This document shows, piece after piece, positions 42,982 to 53,311 of a DNA stretch of 64,000 nucleotides. The number at the start of each line of letters is the position of its first letter. The first letter of the stretch is position 1. The translations under genes and the position numbers were made by a program. The notes under the pieces are model-generated. The model ran no database searches. It was not told the origin of the DNA and saw nothing but the letters and a program-made list of their open reading frames with translations. Source of the DNA: an uncultured Collinsella sp. (GTDB lineage: Bacteria > Actinomycetota > Coriobacteriia > Coriobacteriales > Coriobacteriaceae); NCBI GenBank assembly GCA_902470065.1, contig CABRFA010000003.1, forward strand, positions 1 to 64,000, written 5' to 3'.

Positions 42982-43884
42982 ATGGATCGCAAAAAAGCAA
43001 TCGCGCTCTCATTCTCCGTTCCCGTCGCATGGGGCTTTTCGTACCCCCTCATGAAGATCGGTATGGACAGCATGAACGCCACGAGCATCGTTGCGCTGCG
43101 CTGCATCATCGCCTTTATGGCCTGCCTTTTGCTCTTCCACAAGCGCGCTTTCCGTATCAACCGCGACCTTATGGTTCGCGCCGCTATCATCGGCGCCATT
43201 ATGGCAACCGAGCTCACCTGCATGTGCCTGGGCTCCAGCCTCACCTCCGCCTCCACTGCCGGCTTTTTACAGAGCCTGACGGTCGTGATCGTGCCGTTTG
43301 CCAATGCCGCCCTGCTGCGCCGCGCCCCCGAGCGCAAAGTGCTCGTCGGCACCGCCATCGTCACCTGCGGTATGTTGCTGCTCTCGGGCGCAGACTTTAC
43401 CAGCCTGAATCCCGGCGCGATCATCATGCTGCTCTCGGCCTTTATCTATGCCAGCCACATTATCGTGGCCAAGCGCTTTGTCAAAGAAGTCGATCCGCTT
43501 GCTCTGGGCGTTTGGCAGCTGGGCTTCGGCGGCTTGTTCTCGGGCATCGCCGCATGCGTCTTTGGCGGTTTCACACTTCCCAGTACGCCCAGCGAGATCG
43601 TCGTTGTCGTTGCCCTCGCACTCATCTGCTCTGCCTATGGCTTTATCACCCAGACGCTCGTGCAGCCCCACGTGCCCGCCGAGACCACCGGCTTCGCCTT
43701 CTCGCTCGAGCCGGTCTGCTCCGCTGTCTTCTCGTTCTTCCTGGTCGGCGAGGTCCTGAGCCCCATCGCCTTCTTTGGCGCCGCTCTCATCCTCACCGGC
43801 GTCATGGTGGCAACCGTCGAGCTTCCGCGCCTTCGCGCACATGGACAGGCTCGCATGGCAGGGGCGCCCGAGCGCGTCTCGTAG
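42982..43884 (+). CDS. DMT-superfamily (EamA) transporter
   Basis: A 300-residue exporter with ten helices and two EamA repeats: 'VPVAWGFSYPLMKIGMDSM' at the start, 'TAGFLQSLTVVIVPFANAAL' and 'FAFSLEPVCSAVFSFFLVGE' near the ends of the repeats. AAAGGAG lies 4 nt upstream. Divergent from a LysR gene that probably regulates it. Substrate unknown. Confidence 0.9.
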   Translation: MDRKKAIALSFSVPVAWGFSYPLMKIGMDSMNATSIVALRCIIAFMACLLLFHKRAFRINRDLMVRAAIIGAIMATELTCMCLGSSLTSASTAGFLQSLTVVIVPFANAALLRRAPERKVLVGTAIVTCGMLLLSGADFTSLNPGAIIMLLSAFIYASHIIVAKRFVKEVDPLALGVWQLGFGGLFSGIAACVFGGFTLPSTPSEIVVVVALALICSAYGFITQTLVQPHVPAETTGFAFSLEPVCSAVFSFFLVGEVLSPIAFFGAALILTGVMVATVELPRLRAHGQARMAGAPERVS

Positions 43885-43973
43885 ACCCCACTCCTTATAC
43901 AGCCGCGGCATAAAGGCAACCGGTGCGCCTTTACAATAGATGCCAACAGAGCATCTGCCATAAAGGAGCCCCC

Positions 43974-44699
43974 ATGGACACCGCGACCCGCGACCGCAAC
44001 ATAGCAACTTGGTTGGGCGATGCGCCGCAGCCGGTACGTGACACTACGAACCAGCTGCTCGAGCGCATCGCCCTTTTGCGTGCCGAGCAGACTATCTACC
44101 CAGCACAAGACGACATCCTCAATGCCCTCGCCTACACGCCGGCCGACCAGGTCAAAGTTGTCATCTTGGGTCAGGACCCTTATCACGGACCCAACCAGGC
44201 CATGGGGCTGTCGTTCTCGGTCCCCGCAACGCAAATCAAGCTGCCGCCAAGCCTGCGCAACATCTATAAGGAGCTCAAAGCCGATCTGGGCTGCCCCATT
44301 CCCGCCACGGGAGACCTAACCCCATGGGCACAACAGGGCGTCCTGCTCCTCAACACTACGCTCACCGTGCGCGAGCATGCCGCGAACTCGCACGCCAAGC
44401 TGGGCTGGAGCACGCTCACCGACTACGTTATCGAACGCTGCTGCCAGCTGCCCCAGCCGGTAATCTTTTTGGCATGGGGTCGCTTTGCCCAGCAGATGGT
44501 TGAAGGCAAGCTCGCCGCAACTGGCGCGGGCAAGGCAACCGGCAAGTTCTGCCTGGCATCCACGCACCCCTCGCCGCTTTCGGCCAACCGTGCCACGGCA
44601 GAACTCCCCGCCTTTATGGGATCGCGCCCCTTCTCCGCTGCCAATGAACTGCTCGAGCAACACGGCTCGACCCCCGTCAACTGGACTTGCCTCGGCTAA
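43974..44699 (+). CDS. ung: uracil-DNA glycosylase
   Basis: A 241-residue family-1 UDG, which removes uracil from DNA. Catalytic motif GQDPYHGPNQAMGLSFSV (Asp and Tyr present), 'LLLNTTLTVREHAANSH', and the C-terminal HPSPLS with the catalytic His. AAAGGAG lies 5 nt before ATG 43974. Monocistronic, with a strong terminator. Confidence 0.96.
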   Translation: MDTATRDRNIATWLGDAPQPVRDTTNQLLERIALLRAEQTIYPAQDDILNALAYTPADQVKVVILGQDPYHGPNQAMGLSFSVPATQIKLPPSLRNIYKELKADLGCPIPATGDLTPWAQQGVLLLNTTLTVREHAANSHAKLGWSTLTDYVIERCCQLPQPVIFLAWGRFAQQMVEGKLAATGAGKATGKFCLASTHPSPLSANRATAELPAFMGSRPFSAANELLEQHGSTPVNWTCLG

Positions 44700-44713
44700 A
44701 AATCGATACATCA

Positions 44714-44748
44714 AAAACGCGCCCGAAGGCTTCCCATCGGGCGCGTTT
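44714..44748. terminator. terminator between ung and the SDR gene
   Basis: AAACGCGCCCGA and TCGGGCGCGTTT pair perfectly around 10 nt between convergent genes, with A/T flanks on both sides. Confidence 0.88.
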
Positions 44749-44749
44749 C

Positions 44750-45430
44750 CTATTCGGGCCAAATAAATTGTGTGCGGCCGGCCTCGCCGCCATCGATCAG
44801 CAGGCTCTGCCCGGTCATAAACCGGTTGGTCACGCCCACAAAGTAGATCCACTCGGCGATCTCTTGGGCGGTAGCCCAGCGTTTAAGCGGCGTGAGCTCC
44901 ATAATCTGGTTCCACAGGTGCTCGTCTTCCATCACGCAACGGTTGAGCGGCGTGATAACGCCGCCCGGGTCCACACTGTTGGCGATGGCCTGCGGCGCCA
45001 GACGGTTTGCAAGGTTCTTGGTGTAGGCGATAACGCCGCCCTTGCTGGCAGCATAGGCGGGAAACTCCGATCCCGTATGTCCGCTCGCCGACCCCACATT
45101 GACCACGGATTTGATAGCCGGTGCCGGCTTGGCGGCAAGCCCCTCCCCCACAAAGGCGTAACGCTCGGTCACGTTGATGGTGCCACACAGGTTGGCTGCG
45201 ATGTCGTCGGCCGAATCCTGCGTACCGGCAACGTTCACGATTACCTGGGGTTCAAGGTTGCCTGGAAACGAGTCAGGCTCGCGGACATCAACGATCAGAT
45301 GGCGGTAGCGCTCGTGTTCGATCGCCGCCGGCAGCAGATCCAAGCCCACAACCTCGTGGCCCTCGTCCAAAAAGCGCTGCACGCACGCGGCTCCGATACC
45401 GCCCGAAGCGCCCGTGATCAAAACCCGCAT
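44750..45430 (-). CDS. short-chain dehydrogenase/reductase
   Basis: A 226-residue Rossmann-fold oxidoreductase. TGASGGIGAA binds the cofactor, NVAG is the structural motif, and Tyr-x3-Lys is in YAASKGG with the catalytic Ser in 'VVNVGSASGH'. 'VDLREP'-like acidic residues after strand 2 (LDLLPAA) suggest NAD(H) preference. Its start lies 9 nt after the VUT transporter gene, making an operon. Substrate unknown. Confidence 0.88.
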   Translation of the reverse strand: MRVLITGASGGIGAACVQRFLDEGHEVVGLDLLPAAIEHERYRHLIVDVREPDSFPGNLEPQVIVNVAGTQDSADDIAANLCGTINVTERYAFVGEGLAAKPAPAIKSVVNVGSASGHTGSEFPAYAASKGGVIAYTKNLANRLAPQAIANSVDPGGVITPLNRCVMEDEHLWNQIMELTPLKRWATAQEIAEWIYFVGVTNRFMTGQSLLIDGGEAGRTQFIWPE

Positions 45431-45439
45431 ACTTGCTCC

Positions 45440-46162
45440 TTAGGCGGTTGCGTGGCGCTCGAGGTACTCGGAGCCCACGTTCTCGCGCTCCCAGCCGCGC
45501 ACGACCTTGTAGCCCACGGGGCTCAGGAAGACCTCGCACAGCAGCTCGGCAACAGCGCCGGTCAGCGAGCACATAAGGACCTGCACCCAGGTCCAACCAA
45601 AGAACGTGTGGCTCACCACAATGGCAAAGACCAAGTTGTCGATAAACTGGCCAACACCCGTGGACACATAGGAGCGGAAGGCAAAGCTCGCAAAGTTATT
45701 CTTTTTGAGCATACGACCGAGCGACTGGTTGAGCGTGGAGTTAACCACGGCAGAAACGAGCATTGCCAGCGAAGAGCCCAGCACCACGTACCAGGTGCCG
45801 CCGATGGTGGCGTTAAGGGCGTTGTTGACCTCGATCATGCCCGTGTCGTAGTAAGCGCCCCACAGGCCGGGCGTGAGCGAGCACGCCCAAAAGCACAGGC
45901 TGACGGCCAGGTTGACCAGCAGCGCGAGGATAGAGATTTTGATGGATGCCTTGGCGCCAAAGCGCTTGCAGATCATGTCCTGGCACAAAAACGAAACCCA
46001 GCTCACCACAAAGCCGCAATCGAGTGCCAGATACGGCAGGCTGATAAGCTCTTTGTTGGCCAGCAGGTTCATCATGATGACACTCACGAAAAACAGCGAA
46101 ACCGTTGCCGCGGGAATGCTCCGCAACAGGACCTTGTAGTCCTCCATGACCTTCTTGATCAT
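45440..46162 (-). CDS. VUT-family transporter (queuosine-precursor type)
   Basis: A 240-residue membrane protein of the PF02592 (YhhQ/QueT-like) family, which imports queuosine precursors. Six helices are visible, with the family segment 'RSYVSTGVGQFIDNLVFAIV' and 'MICKRFGAKASIKISILALL'. AAAGGAG lies 6 nt upstream. The pairing with an SDR gene recalls queuosine salvage, but the SDR is not a known pathway enzyme. A stem (46190-46218) upstream was considered and rejected as a preQ1 riboswitch. Confidence 0.82.
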   Translation of the reverse strand: MIKKVMEDYKVLLRSIPAATVSLFFVSVIMMNLLANKELISLPYLALDCGFVVSWVSFLCQDMICKRFGAKASIKISILALLVNLAVSLCFWACSLTPGLWGAYYDTGMIEVNNALNATIGGTWYVVLGSSLAMLVSAVVNSTLNQSLGRMLKKNNFASFAFRSYVSTGVGQFIDNLVFAIVVSHTFFGWTWVQVLMCSLTGAVAELLCEVFLSPVGYKVVRGWERENVGSEYLERHATA

Positions 46163-46282
46163 TATGTACTCCTTTGGTTTTAGGTTTAACGAGCAGGATA
46201 TCGGACCCGAACTGCTCGGACGCCCCGGTCTTGAGACGACGGTGGGTATGATAGCCGCTCACACGGCATCAGGCAAGCAAAC

Positions 46283-46312
46283 GGCGCGGCAGCCCCGCAG
46301 GGCCACCGCGCC
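46283..46312 (-). terminator. terminator of prfC
   Basis: On the minus strand GGCGCGGTGGCCC and GGGGCTGCCGCGCC form a strong GC stem followed by GTTTG, directly after the prfC stop. Confidence 0.7.
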
Positions 46313-46318
46313 GATGCG

Positions 46319-47932
<1,614 letters not shown>

Positions 47933-48076
47933 GCGGATCCTTTCTTGCATTGAGTGCATTACGTCGTTGTAACCGCACTATTGTAGCCGCGAAATGCTGC
48001 AGCAGGGCACCTATCAGGACAAATTCATCAGTTGGGGCCTAGGTAGCAGTCGATGGCGGCACTCCGCAGCAGTTCG

Positions 48077-48373
48077 TCTCGATCTGTAACATCTAGACGG
48101 TTTTTGAACCTCTACCTGTTACAGATTTAGACAAACAGGTGGACGTCCCAGAAAGATCTCGATCTGTAACATCTAGCCACTCAAAACGGGTCCATCTGTT
48201 ACAGATTGAGATATAAGGGTAGACGGGTGGCCAATGTCTCGATCTATAACATCTACCAGCCAAAATCTTCTCCAGTTGTTACAGATTTAGACAAACAGGT
48301 GGGGCCCGCCAGCAAAATCTCAATCTGTAACAGGTAGCCGTCCAAATCGGTTCCAGATGTTACAGATTGAGAT
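48077..48373. repeat. array of four 56-bp palindromic units at 80-bp period
   Basis: Units start at 48077, 48157, 48237 and 48318. Each has a left half (TCTCGATCTGTAACA-like) and, ~39 bp later, the reverse complement (TGTTACAGATTGAGA-like), giving eight half-sites in alternating orientation about 40 bp apart. Consensus half-site TCTCAATCTGTAACAtcTAG; the worst copy (48237) has one core mismatch. Centres vary. Not a known element. Confidence 0.8.
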
Positions 48374-48422
48374 GGATGAACGAACGGACAATCCCTATTT
48401 GCCTCTTGCGTAACTGTGCATA

Positions 48423-48456
48423 GTGTATATATACTGTGCTTACCGGTTATATACAC
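48423..48456 (+). promoter_or_regulatory. YtrA-type operator/promoter of the GntR-ABC operon
   Basis: GTGTATATA (48423-48431) and TATATACAC (48448-48456) form a 9-bp dyad, and the left part continues as GTGTATATATAC. This is the shape of sites bound by YtrA-subfamily GntR proteins, and it lies 28 bp before the GntR start, indicating autoregulation. Confidence 0.65.
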
Positions 48457-48483
48457 GTGTAGCCCAACAGCTAAGGAGCCGCT

Positions 48484-48864
48484 GTGGACATCATCCTATC
48501 CAATTCGAGCGACAAGCCCATCTACGAGCAAATAGCCTCGCAGGTCAAAGCTCAGATCCTTTCGGGCGCACTCACTGCGGGAGCCAAACTCCCCAGCATC
48601 CGTGCACTCGCGAGCGATCTTGGCGTGAGCGTCATCACCACCAAGCGCGCCTACGCCGACCTGGAGCAGCTCGGGTTTATCTGCACCGTGCAGGGCAAGG
48701 GCTGCTTTGTCGCCGAGGGCAACCAGGAACTCTTGCGCGAAAACCAGCTCTGCCATATCGAAGAGCTACTTGCGAAAGCGGCGAGCCAAGCCGAAACCCT
48801 GGGCCTCACGCGCGACAAGCTGCACGAGATGCTCGACCTGGTAGCCCCCGAAACTATGCAGTAG
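48484..48864 (+). CDS. GntR-family regulator, YtrA subfamily
   Basis: A 126-residue short GntR protein: winged helix-turn-helix ('PIYEQIASQVKAQILSG', 'LPSIRALASDLGVSVITTKR', 'GFICTVQGKGCFVA') and a ~45-residue helical dimerisation tail, no effector domain. GTG start with AAGGAG 5 nt upstream. It heads an ABC-transporter operon, which is the standard genetic setting for YtrA regulators, and its operator lies just upstream. Confidence 0.92.
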   Translation: MDIILSNSSDKPIYEQIASQVKAQILSGALTAGAKLPSIRALASDLGVSVITTKRAYADLEQLGFICTVQGKGCFVAEGNQELLRENQLCHIEELLAKAASQAETLGLTRDKLHEMLDLVAPETMQ

Positions 48865-48887
48865 CCATCTGCAAGAAAGGCTATGCC

Positions 48888-49769
48888 ATGCAAAACCTTT
48901 TAGAACTCAAAGGTATCTCACGCCGTGTGAGCGACCGCTTTTCGCTGCGCGACGTCACGCTTGCCGTGGAACCCGGCCAGATTGTTGGCTTTGTGGGCGC
49001 AAACGGCGCCGGCAAAACCACGACGATTCGAGCCGCGCTCGGGCTTATAAAGCTCGATGCCGGCGAGGTGCACCTGTTTGGGCAGCGCTGTGGCGCCGAC
49101 GCGCCCGATGAAACGCAGCGTTGCCTGCGCACTCGTGTCGGCCTCGTGCTGGACACATGCCCCTTCCCTTCCACACTCAAGGTGACCGAAGTTGAGGCAC
49201 TCGTAAGCCCGGCATACCCCACCTGGAGCCACGACACCTTCTCCAGCCTCATCGACCGATTTGGCCTCGATCCCAAGGCAAAGGTCAAGGACCTCTCCCG
49301 CGGCATGGGCATGAAGCTGCAGCTTGCCTGCGCGCTCAGCCACAAGGCCAAACTGCTCGTTTTGGACGAAGCCACCGCGGGCCTCGATCCCATGGCACGC
49401 GAGGAGCTGCTTGATGAGCTGCTTGCCTTTGTCGCCGACGGCCAGCACAGCGTGCTGCTCTCGAGCCACATTACATCCGACCTCGATCGCGCCGCTGATC
49501 GCGTCATCTGCATCGATAATGGCTCGATTATTTTTGACCTGCCGCGCGAGGATATTACCGACCGCGCTGGCATCGCCCACTGTACCCAAGCACAGGCCGC
49601 CGAGCTTATGGCTTGCGTCGAAGGCGCCCGTGCCGCCCGCCATGCCTACAGCGTGGACGTGCTCGTGCCCAACCGTCGCGATACGCTCGAGGCCTTCCCC
49701 GAGATTCCCTGCGATCGGGCAACCATTGATGACTATCTTCGCCTCATGCTGAAAGGAGCTTCGAAATGA
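48888..49769 (+). CDS. ABC transporter ATP-binding protein
   Basis: A 293-residue nucleotide-binding subunit. Walker A is GANGAGKTTTI, the signature is LSRGMGMKLQLA, and Walker B is LLVLDEATAGLDP with the switch His in 'VLLSSHITSDLDRA'. It ends with a ~70-residue regulatory tail. The start ATG 48888 is 23 nt after the GntR stop, with GAAAGG upstream; its stop overlaps the permease start (ATGA). Confidence 0.92.
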   Translation: MQNLLELKGISRRVSDRFSLRDVTLAVEPGQIVGFVGANGAGKTTTIRAALGLIKLDAGEVHLFGQRCGADAPDETQRCLRTRVGLVLDTCPFPSTLKVTEVEALVSPAYPTWSHDTFSSLIDRFGLDPKAKVKDLSRGMGMKLQLACALSHKAKLLVLDEATAGLDPMAREELLDELLAFVADGQHSVLLSSHITSDLDRAADRVICIDNGSIIFDLPREDITDRAGIAHCTQAQAAELMACVEGARAARHAYSVDVLVPNRRDTLEAFPEIPCDRATIDDYLRLMLKGASK

Positions 49770-50464
49770 AACGCGCCTTTATGTCCGAGCTCGCCATCGT
49801 TCGCACGCTTATCCCAAGCATCGCGGGCGTCAGCCTGTTCATCTTCGTTGTGTTGACCCTTGCCAACGCGTCGGATGGCGATTCCGGCATGAGCGCCGGC
49901 GCCTGCGCGGTCAGCGCCATGTCGCCCATCATGGTCATGAGCTCGCTGGCCGGCTTCGACAATCAAAATGGCTGGGAGCGTTATCGGGCAACGCTGCCCT
50001 TCTCGCGCAAAGACATTATTTGCGCACGCTACCTGAGCGTTATTGTCTTCTCGGCTGTCATGACGTGCGCCGCCGCGCTTCTGAGCATCGTCTCCATCCC
50101 GCTATTCAACAGCGTGGGCATCCCCTCGACGGGACAGACGGTCTTTGAGATCGCTATAGCCTCGGCAGCATCGATGCTCATCTCCCTCATGATGGTGTTT
50201 TTGGCACAGCCGCTGTTCTTCCGATTTGGACACATGGAGGCGCTGCGCCTATCCGTCGGCCTGCTTGCCCTGCTCTGGTGCCTTGCCATTGCCACGTTGA
50301 GCTCCTCCAACCCCATCAGCAACTGGCTCATGTCGATTGCCGGGGCAAATCCCGATCCCGCCGTCCTTGGCTGTCTGTGTGCAGGCATCGCCACACTTGC
50401 CCTCGCGCTATGTGCAATCAGCTGCACCGTCAGCACCAAGGTTTATCGAGTACGCGACCTGTAA
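49766..50464 (+). CDS. ABC-2-type permease
   Basis: A 232-residue membrane protein with six helices, of the ABC-2 (PF13346-like) permease group: 'DNQNGWERYRATLPFSRKDI' is the characteristic cytosolic loop. It is translated from ATGA overlap with the ATPase gene. With GntR and ATPase it forms a complete YtrA-type exporter operon, typical of resistance to cell-wall-active or peptide agents; the substrate is not known. Confidence 0.88.
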   Translation: MKRAFMSELAIVRTLIPSIAGVSLFIFVVLTLANASDGDSGMSAGACAVSAMSPIMVMSSLAGFDNQNGWERYRATLPFSRKDIICARYLSVIVFSAVMTCAAALLSIVSIPLFNSVGIPSTGQTVFEIAIASAASMLISLMMVFLAQPLFFRFGHMEALRLSVGLLALLWCLAIATLSSSNPISNWLMSIAGANPDPAVLGCLCAGIATLALALCAISCTVSTKVYRVRDL

Positions 50465-50913
50465 TCGACAGCTAAAAAGCTTAGGTGGTACCCCGCTTAT
50501 TTTTTCAATGAAACAAGGCGGCATAGCGTCACCACCGCCCCTCACAGCAGGCCGTCTAGTTCTTGGCAACCAAAAAGACACCGTCAGCATATCGAAGGTG
50601 AATACTTTTCCGAGAAGTGAACGAGTAAAAACAGTGCCCTGTAGCATCGACATTTTTAAGGACTCAATTCCTGCGGTTTTTGTCTAAGAATCCTGCAGTT
50701 TTGTTCGAAAAAAGTGTGCATGTTCCAGGGGTCCAGATTTACTCGTTCACTTCGCGGAAAACCATTCACCTTCGATTCGAGCCTTAACCAAATGCCCTCT
50801 CGAACTATGGCCCCTGTCTCACCACAGCGATATCAAAGCTTCATGGCGGGACGGTATCATCGGACGAGCGCCGTAAATCTGGCGCGGTCGTTCTTTGGGG
50901 AGGCATTTCACCC
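50465..50913. other. 449-bp intergenic region with a MITE-like element
   Basis: No gene is seen. The middle is occupied by the inverted-repeat element at 50591-50776. The last ~90 bp must hold the promoter of the DMT gene. Confidence 0.7.
50591..50776. mobile_element. MITE-like element with 39-bp terminal inverted repeats
   Basis: The left end (50591-50629, ATCGAAGGTGAATACTTTTC...) and the right end (50738-50776, ...CATTCACCTTCGAT) are inverted copies with three mismatches over 39 bp, around a 108-bp centre. No transposase inside and no clear target duplication outside. The centre contains two copies of TCCTGC(G/A)GTTTT. Confidence 0.65.
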
Positions 50914-51789
50914 GTGTCGTGGGTCGCAGCAGCATTTGTGTCGGCTTTCTTTGCCGGCATCACATCTATCCTGGCCAAATGCGGCATCAAGCAGACCGAC
51001 TCCGATGTCGCGACGGCCATTCGCACCTGCGTGGTGCTCGTTTTCGCCTGGGCAATGGCGGGCATTTCTGGATCCATTGGAACCATCGGCAGCATCGAAC
51101 CCAGATCCTGGCTCTTTCTCGTCCTCTCGGGACTCGCTACCGGTGCTTCGTGGATCTGTTACTTTAAGGCGTTGGGCATCGGAGACGTCAATAAGGTCGT
51201 ACCGGTCGACAAGATGAGCACCGTACTCGCCGCACTGATCGCCATCGTACTTTTTGGCGAGACGAGCAACCTTGCGGTTAAGCTCGTGGGAACCGCTGTC
51301 ATCACCCTCGGCACGTTTTTAATGATCGAGAAGAAGCAGTCTGCCGGACCCGAGCAGCAGCAAGACCGGACCTGGCTCGCTTACGCCCTCGGCGCCGCCG
51401 TGTTCGCGGCGCTCACGTCCATCCTTGCCAAGGCTGGCATCGAAGGCGTCGAATCCAGCCTGGCCACGGCAATCCGTACCTGTGTGGTACTGGTTATGGC
51501 ATGGGCAATCGTGGCAGCTAAAGGCAAGATGGGCCAAGCCGTGCACGTAGACCGCTATGAACTCGTATTTCTCGCGGCATCGGGCATTGCGACTGGCGCA
51601 TCGTGGCTGCTATACTACTACGCCATCGCCACAGGCCAGGTGAGCGTCGTGGTGCAGATCGACAAACTATCGATTGTCGTATCGGTACTATTTGCGCGCC
51701 TGGCATTCAACGAAAAAGTCTCGCGACGCAGCGCTATCGGTCTCGCCCTCATCGTACTGGGCACCGCCGCGCTCGCGGTTTGGAAATAG
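50914..51789 (+). CDS. DMT-superfamily (EamA) transporter
   Basis: A 291-residue membrane protein with two closely similar halves: 'TAIRTCVVLVFAWAMAG' (residues ~34-50) and 'TAIRTCVVLVMAWAIVA' (~187-203), plus matching 'LVLSGLATGASWICYFKAL' and 'LAASGIATGASWLLYYYAI'. This strong internal repeat is of the YddG/RhaT-like type. GTG start with GGGGAGG 10 nt upstream. Substrate unknown. Confidence 0.88.
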   Translation: MSWVAAAFVSAFFAGITSILAKCGIKQTDSDVATAIRTCVVLVFAWAMAGISGSIGTIGSIEPRSWLFLVLSGLATGASWICYFKALGIGDVNKVVPVDKMSTVLAALIAIVLFGETSNLAVKLVGTAVITLGTFLMIEKKQSAGPEQQQDRTWLAYALGAAVFAALTSILAKAGIEGVESSLATAIRTCVVLVMAWAIVAAKGKMGQAVHVDRYELVFLAASGIATGASWLLYYYAIATGQVSVVVQIDKLSIVVSVLFARLAFNEKVSRRSAIGLALIVLGTAALAVWK

Positions 51790-51881
51790 CGCCGATTCCG
51801 AGCGAGATCTAGGCGCTCGCAAATCCATGACACAGCGCCACACCGGGCCTAGGGTGCTTGTATCGACCGTGCGCCACCGTG

Positions 51882-53186
51882 CTACTTGCGCAGCGACTTG
51901 GGCAGCGGAATGCCAGCGGCGATGGCTGCGGCGATGATCATGCAGACAATCCCCTTGAGCGGGAAACACATGAGCAGCAGGCCCACGACCATGACCGGCT
52001 GACGCATGACCGCACCCATCGTCGATGCCGTGCAGACGGCGACGCAAAAGACCGGATCTGCGCCGGTGAGGATGGCAAGGCCGTAGCCCAGGCTTACGCC
52101 CGAGAAGATAACGGGGAAGAAGTGGCCGCCGCGCCAACCCATGTTGATAAGAGCTGGGGTCAACATGGCCTTAACAAGACCGGTCGCGATAAGCACGCCA
52201 GCGGGAATGGTCAGGTAGGTTTCCATGAGCACGTCGGCCTGGGTCTCGCCGGCAAACATGGTGTAGGGCAGGACCGTGCCACAGATGGCGAGCGCCAGAC
52301 CGGCTAGCATGGCCTTGACGACAGGACGCTCCCCTATTGCATGGGACAGCGCTTCGCTTGCGTGCTCAGAGACAAAGTACAGCCAGCCGCAAACGGTGCC
52401 AACCAACGCCAGCGGAATGAGCCAGGTAAGCTCCAGGTTACCCACCACGGCGGCCTCGAACCTCGGCATACCCATGCCGCCGCCCATGAGCTGGCCGAGC
52501 AGCAGGTAGGTGCCCAGGCCGCCGGCAATCGCAATACCGTAGACCACCGTCTTTTGCGCCTTGGGCAGCTTGATGGTGATCTCGCCGGACATGGACTCAT
52601 CGTCGGCGTCTTCGCCCTGGCCGTCGGCGCTACCGGCAAGCGGCGCCACAAAGCCAAAGACGGGCGCGGTAAAGAGCGCCGTCAGGGCAGCCTGGGTACC
52701 CAGCAGCGTGAGCTCCCTAAACTCGGCGCCAAAGCGACGCATGCGGTCGCCGACCCAGCTGCACAGACCGGCGATAACGCCGGTCAGGCCGGCCTCCGGT
52801 CCAATGCTTCCGCCAAACAGCAGCGGCAGCAACGCCGCGAGCGAAAGCTTGCCCAGGTTGTCGTACGGGTAGCGCCCGTCTTGCTTAACCTTAGCCATCA
52901 CCTGGTTGAGGTCATCGGTCTTGGTGCCTGTCATCTTCTCGTACAGACCGATTAACAGACCGCCCAGCAAGCAGACAAAAAATGGGTACGGCAGAAAGCC
53001 AAACGGGCCACTGGCAAGCTCGGGCGAAGCGACGCCCAGCGCGTGCGGAATCTCGGTCCATAGATAGTCGATGCCGTGCTCCATCGCGAAAAAGAACAGC
53101 CAGACCGCGGCACCTGCGAACGCACCGGTCACGGCAACGCTAACTAAAAACAGCGCGCGGTTTGTGGGTTTGGCAAGGTTATCCAT
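51882..53186 (-). CDS. ClC-family chloride channel/antiporter
   Basis: A 434-residue ClC protein with about 12-14 helices. The first anion-site motif is 'GGSIGPEAGLTGV', with the gating Glu in GPEAG, and a later one is 'GWRGGHFFPVIFSGVSLGYG'. Unlike EcClC there is an acidic loop near residue 190 ('DGQGEDADDESMSGE'). Whether it is a channel or H+/Cl- exchanger cannot be decided here. GGGAGG lies 5 nt before the start. Confidence 0.9.
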   Translation of the reverse strand: MDNLAKPTNRALFLVSVAVTGAFAGAAVWLFFFAMEHGIDYLWTEIPHALGVASPELASGPFGFLPYPFFVCLLGGLLIGLYEKMTGTKTDDLNQVMAKVKQDGRYPYDNLGKLSLAALLPLLFGGSIGPEAGLTGVIAGLCSWVGDRMRRFGAEFRELTLLGTQAALTALFTAPVFGFVAPLAGSADGQGEDADDESMSGEITIKLPKAQKTVVYGIAIAGGLGTYLLLGQLMGGGMGMPRFEAAVVGNLELTWLIPLALVGTVCGWLYFVSEHASEALSHAIGERPVVKAMLAGLALAICGTVLPYTMFAGETQADVLMETYLTIPAGVLIATGLVKAMLTPALINMGWRGGHFFPVIFSGVSLGYGLAILTGADPVFCVAVCTASTMGAVMRQPVMVVGLLLMCFPLKGIVCMIIAAAIAAGIPLPKSLRK

Positions 53187-53311
53187 CGGGTCCTCCCGCG
53201 GTCAAAGTCGACATAGTTACGTTTTATTGTAGAGCGAGCGTTGCCCGAACGAGCCAACCGTCTGCGCCGCAAACGGCACCATTGGGAGCCATTGTGGGGC
53301 AGGCTCAAGAC

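Larger units (their letters stand above)
47933..48483. other. 551-bp intergenic region between prfC and the GntR operon
   Basis: No gene is seen. It contains the eight-half-site array (48077-48373) and the YtrA-type operator and promoter (48423-48456). Confidence 0.8.

Noticed and set aside
44687..46183. 498-codon open frame antisense to the SDR and VUT genes
   Set aside because: Spans two recognised genes on the other strand; no recognisable domain.
46190..46218. preQ1 riboswitch upstream of the VUT transporter
   Set aside because: There is a 7-bp stem (CGAGCAG/CTGCTCG), but the loop and A-rich tail do not match any preQ1 class that I know.
48077..48373. CRISPR array
   Set aside because: The repeats alternate in orientation with ~22-bp gaps and no cas genes are near. 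CRISPR repeats are direct and longer.
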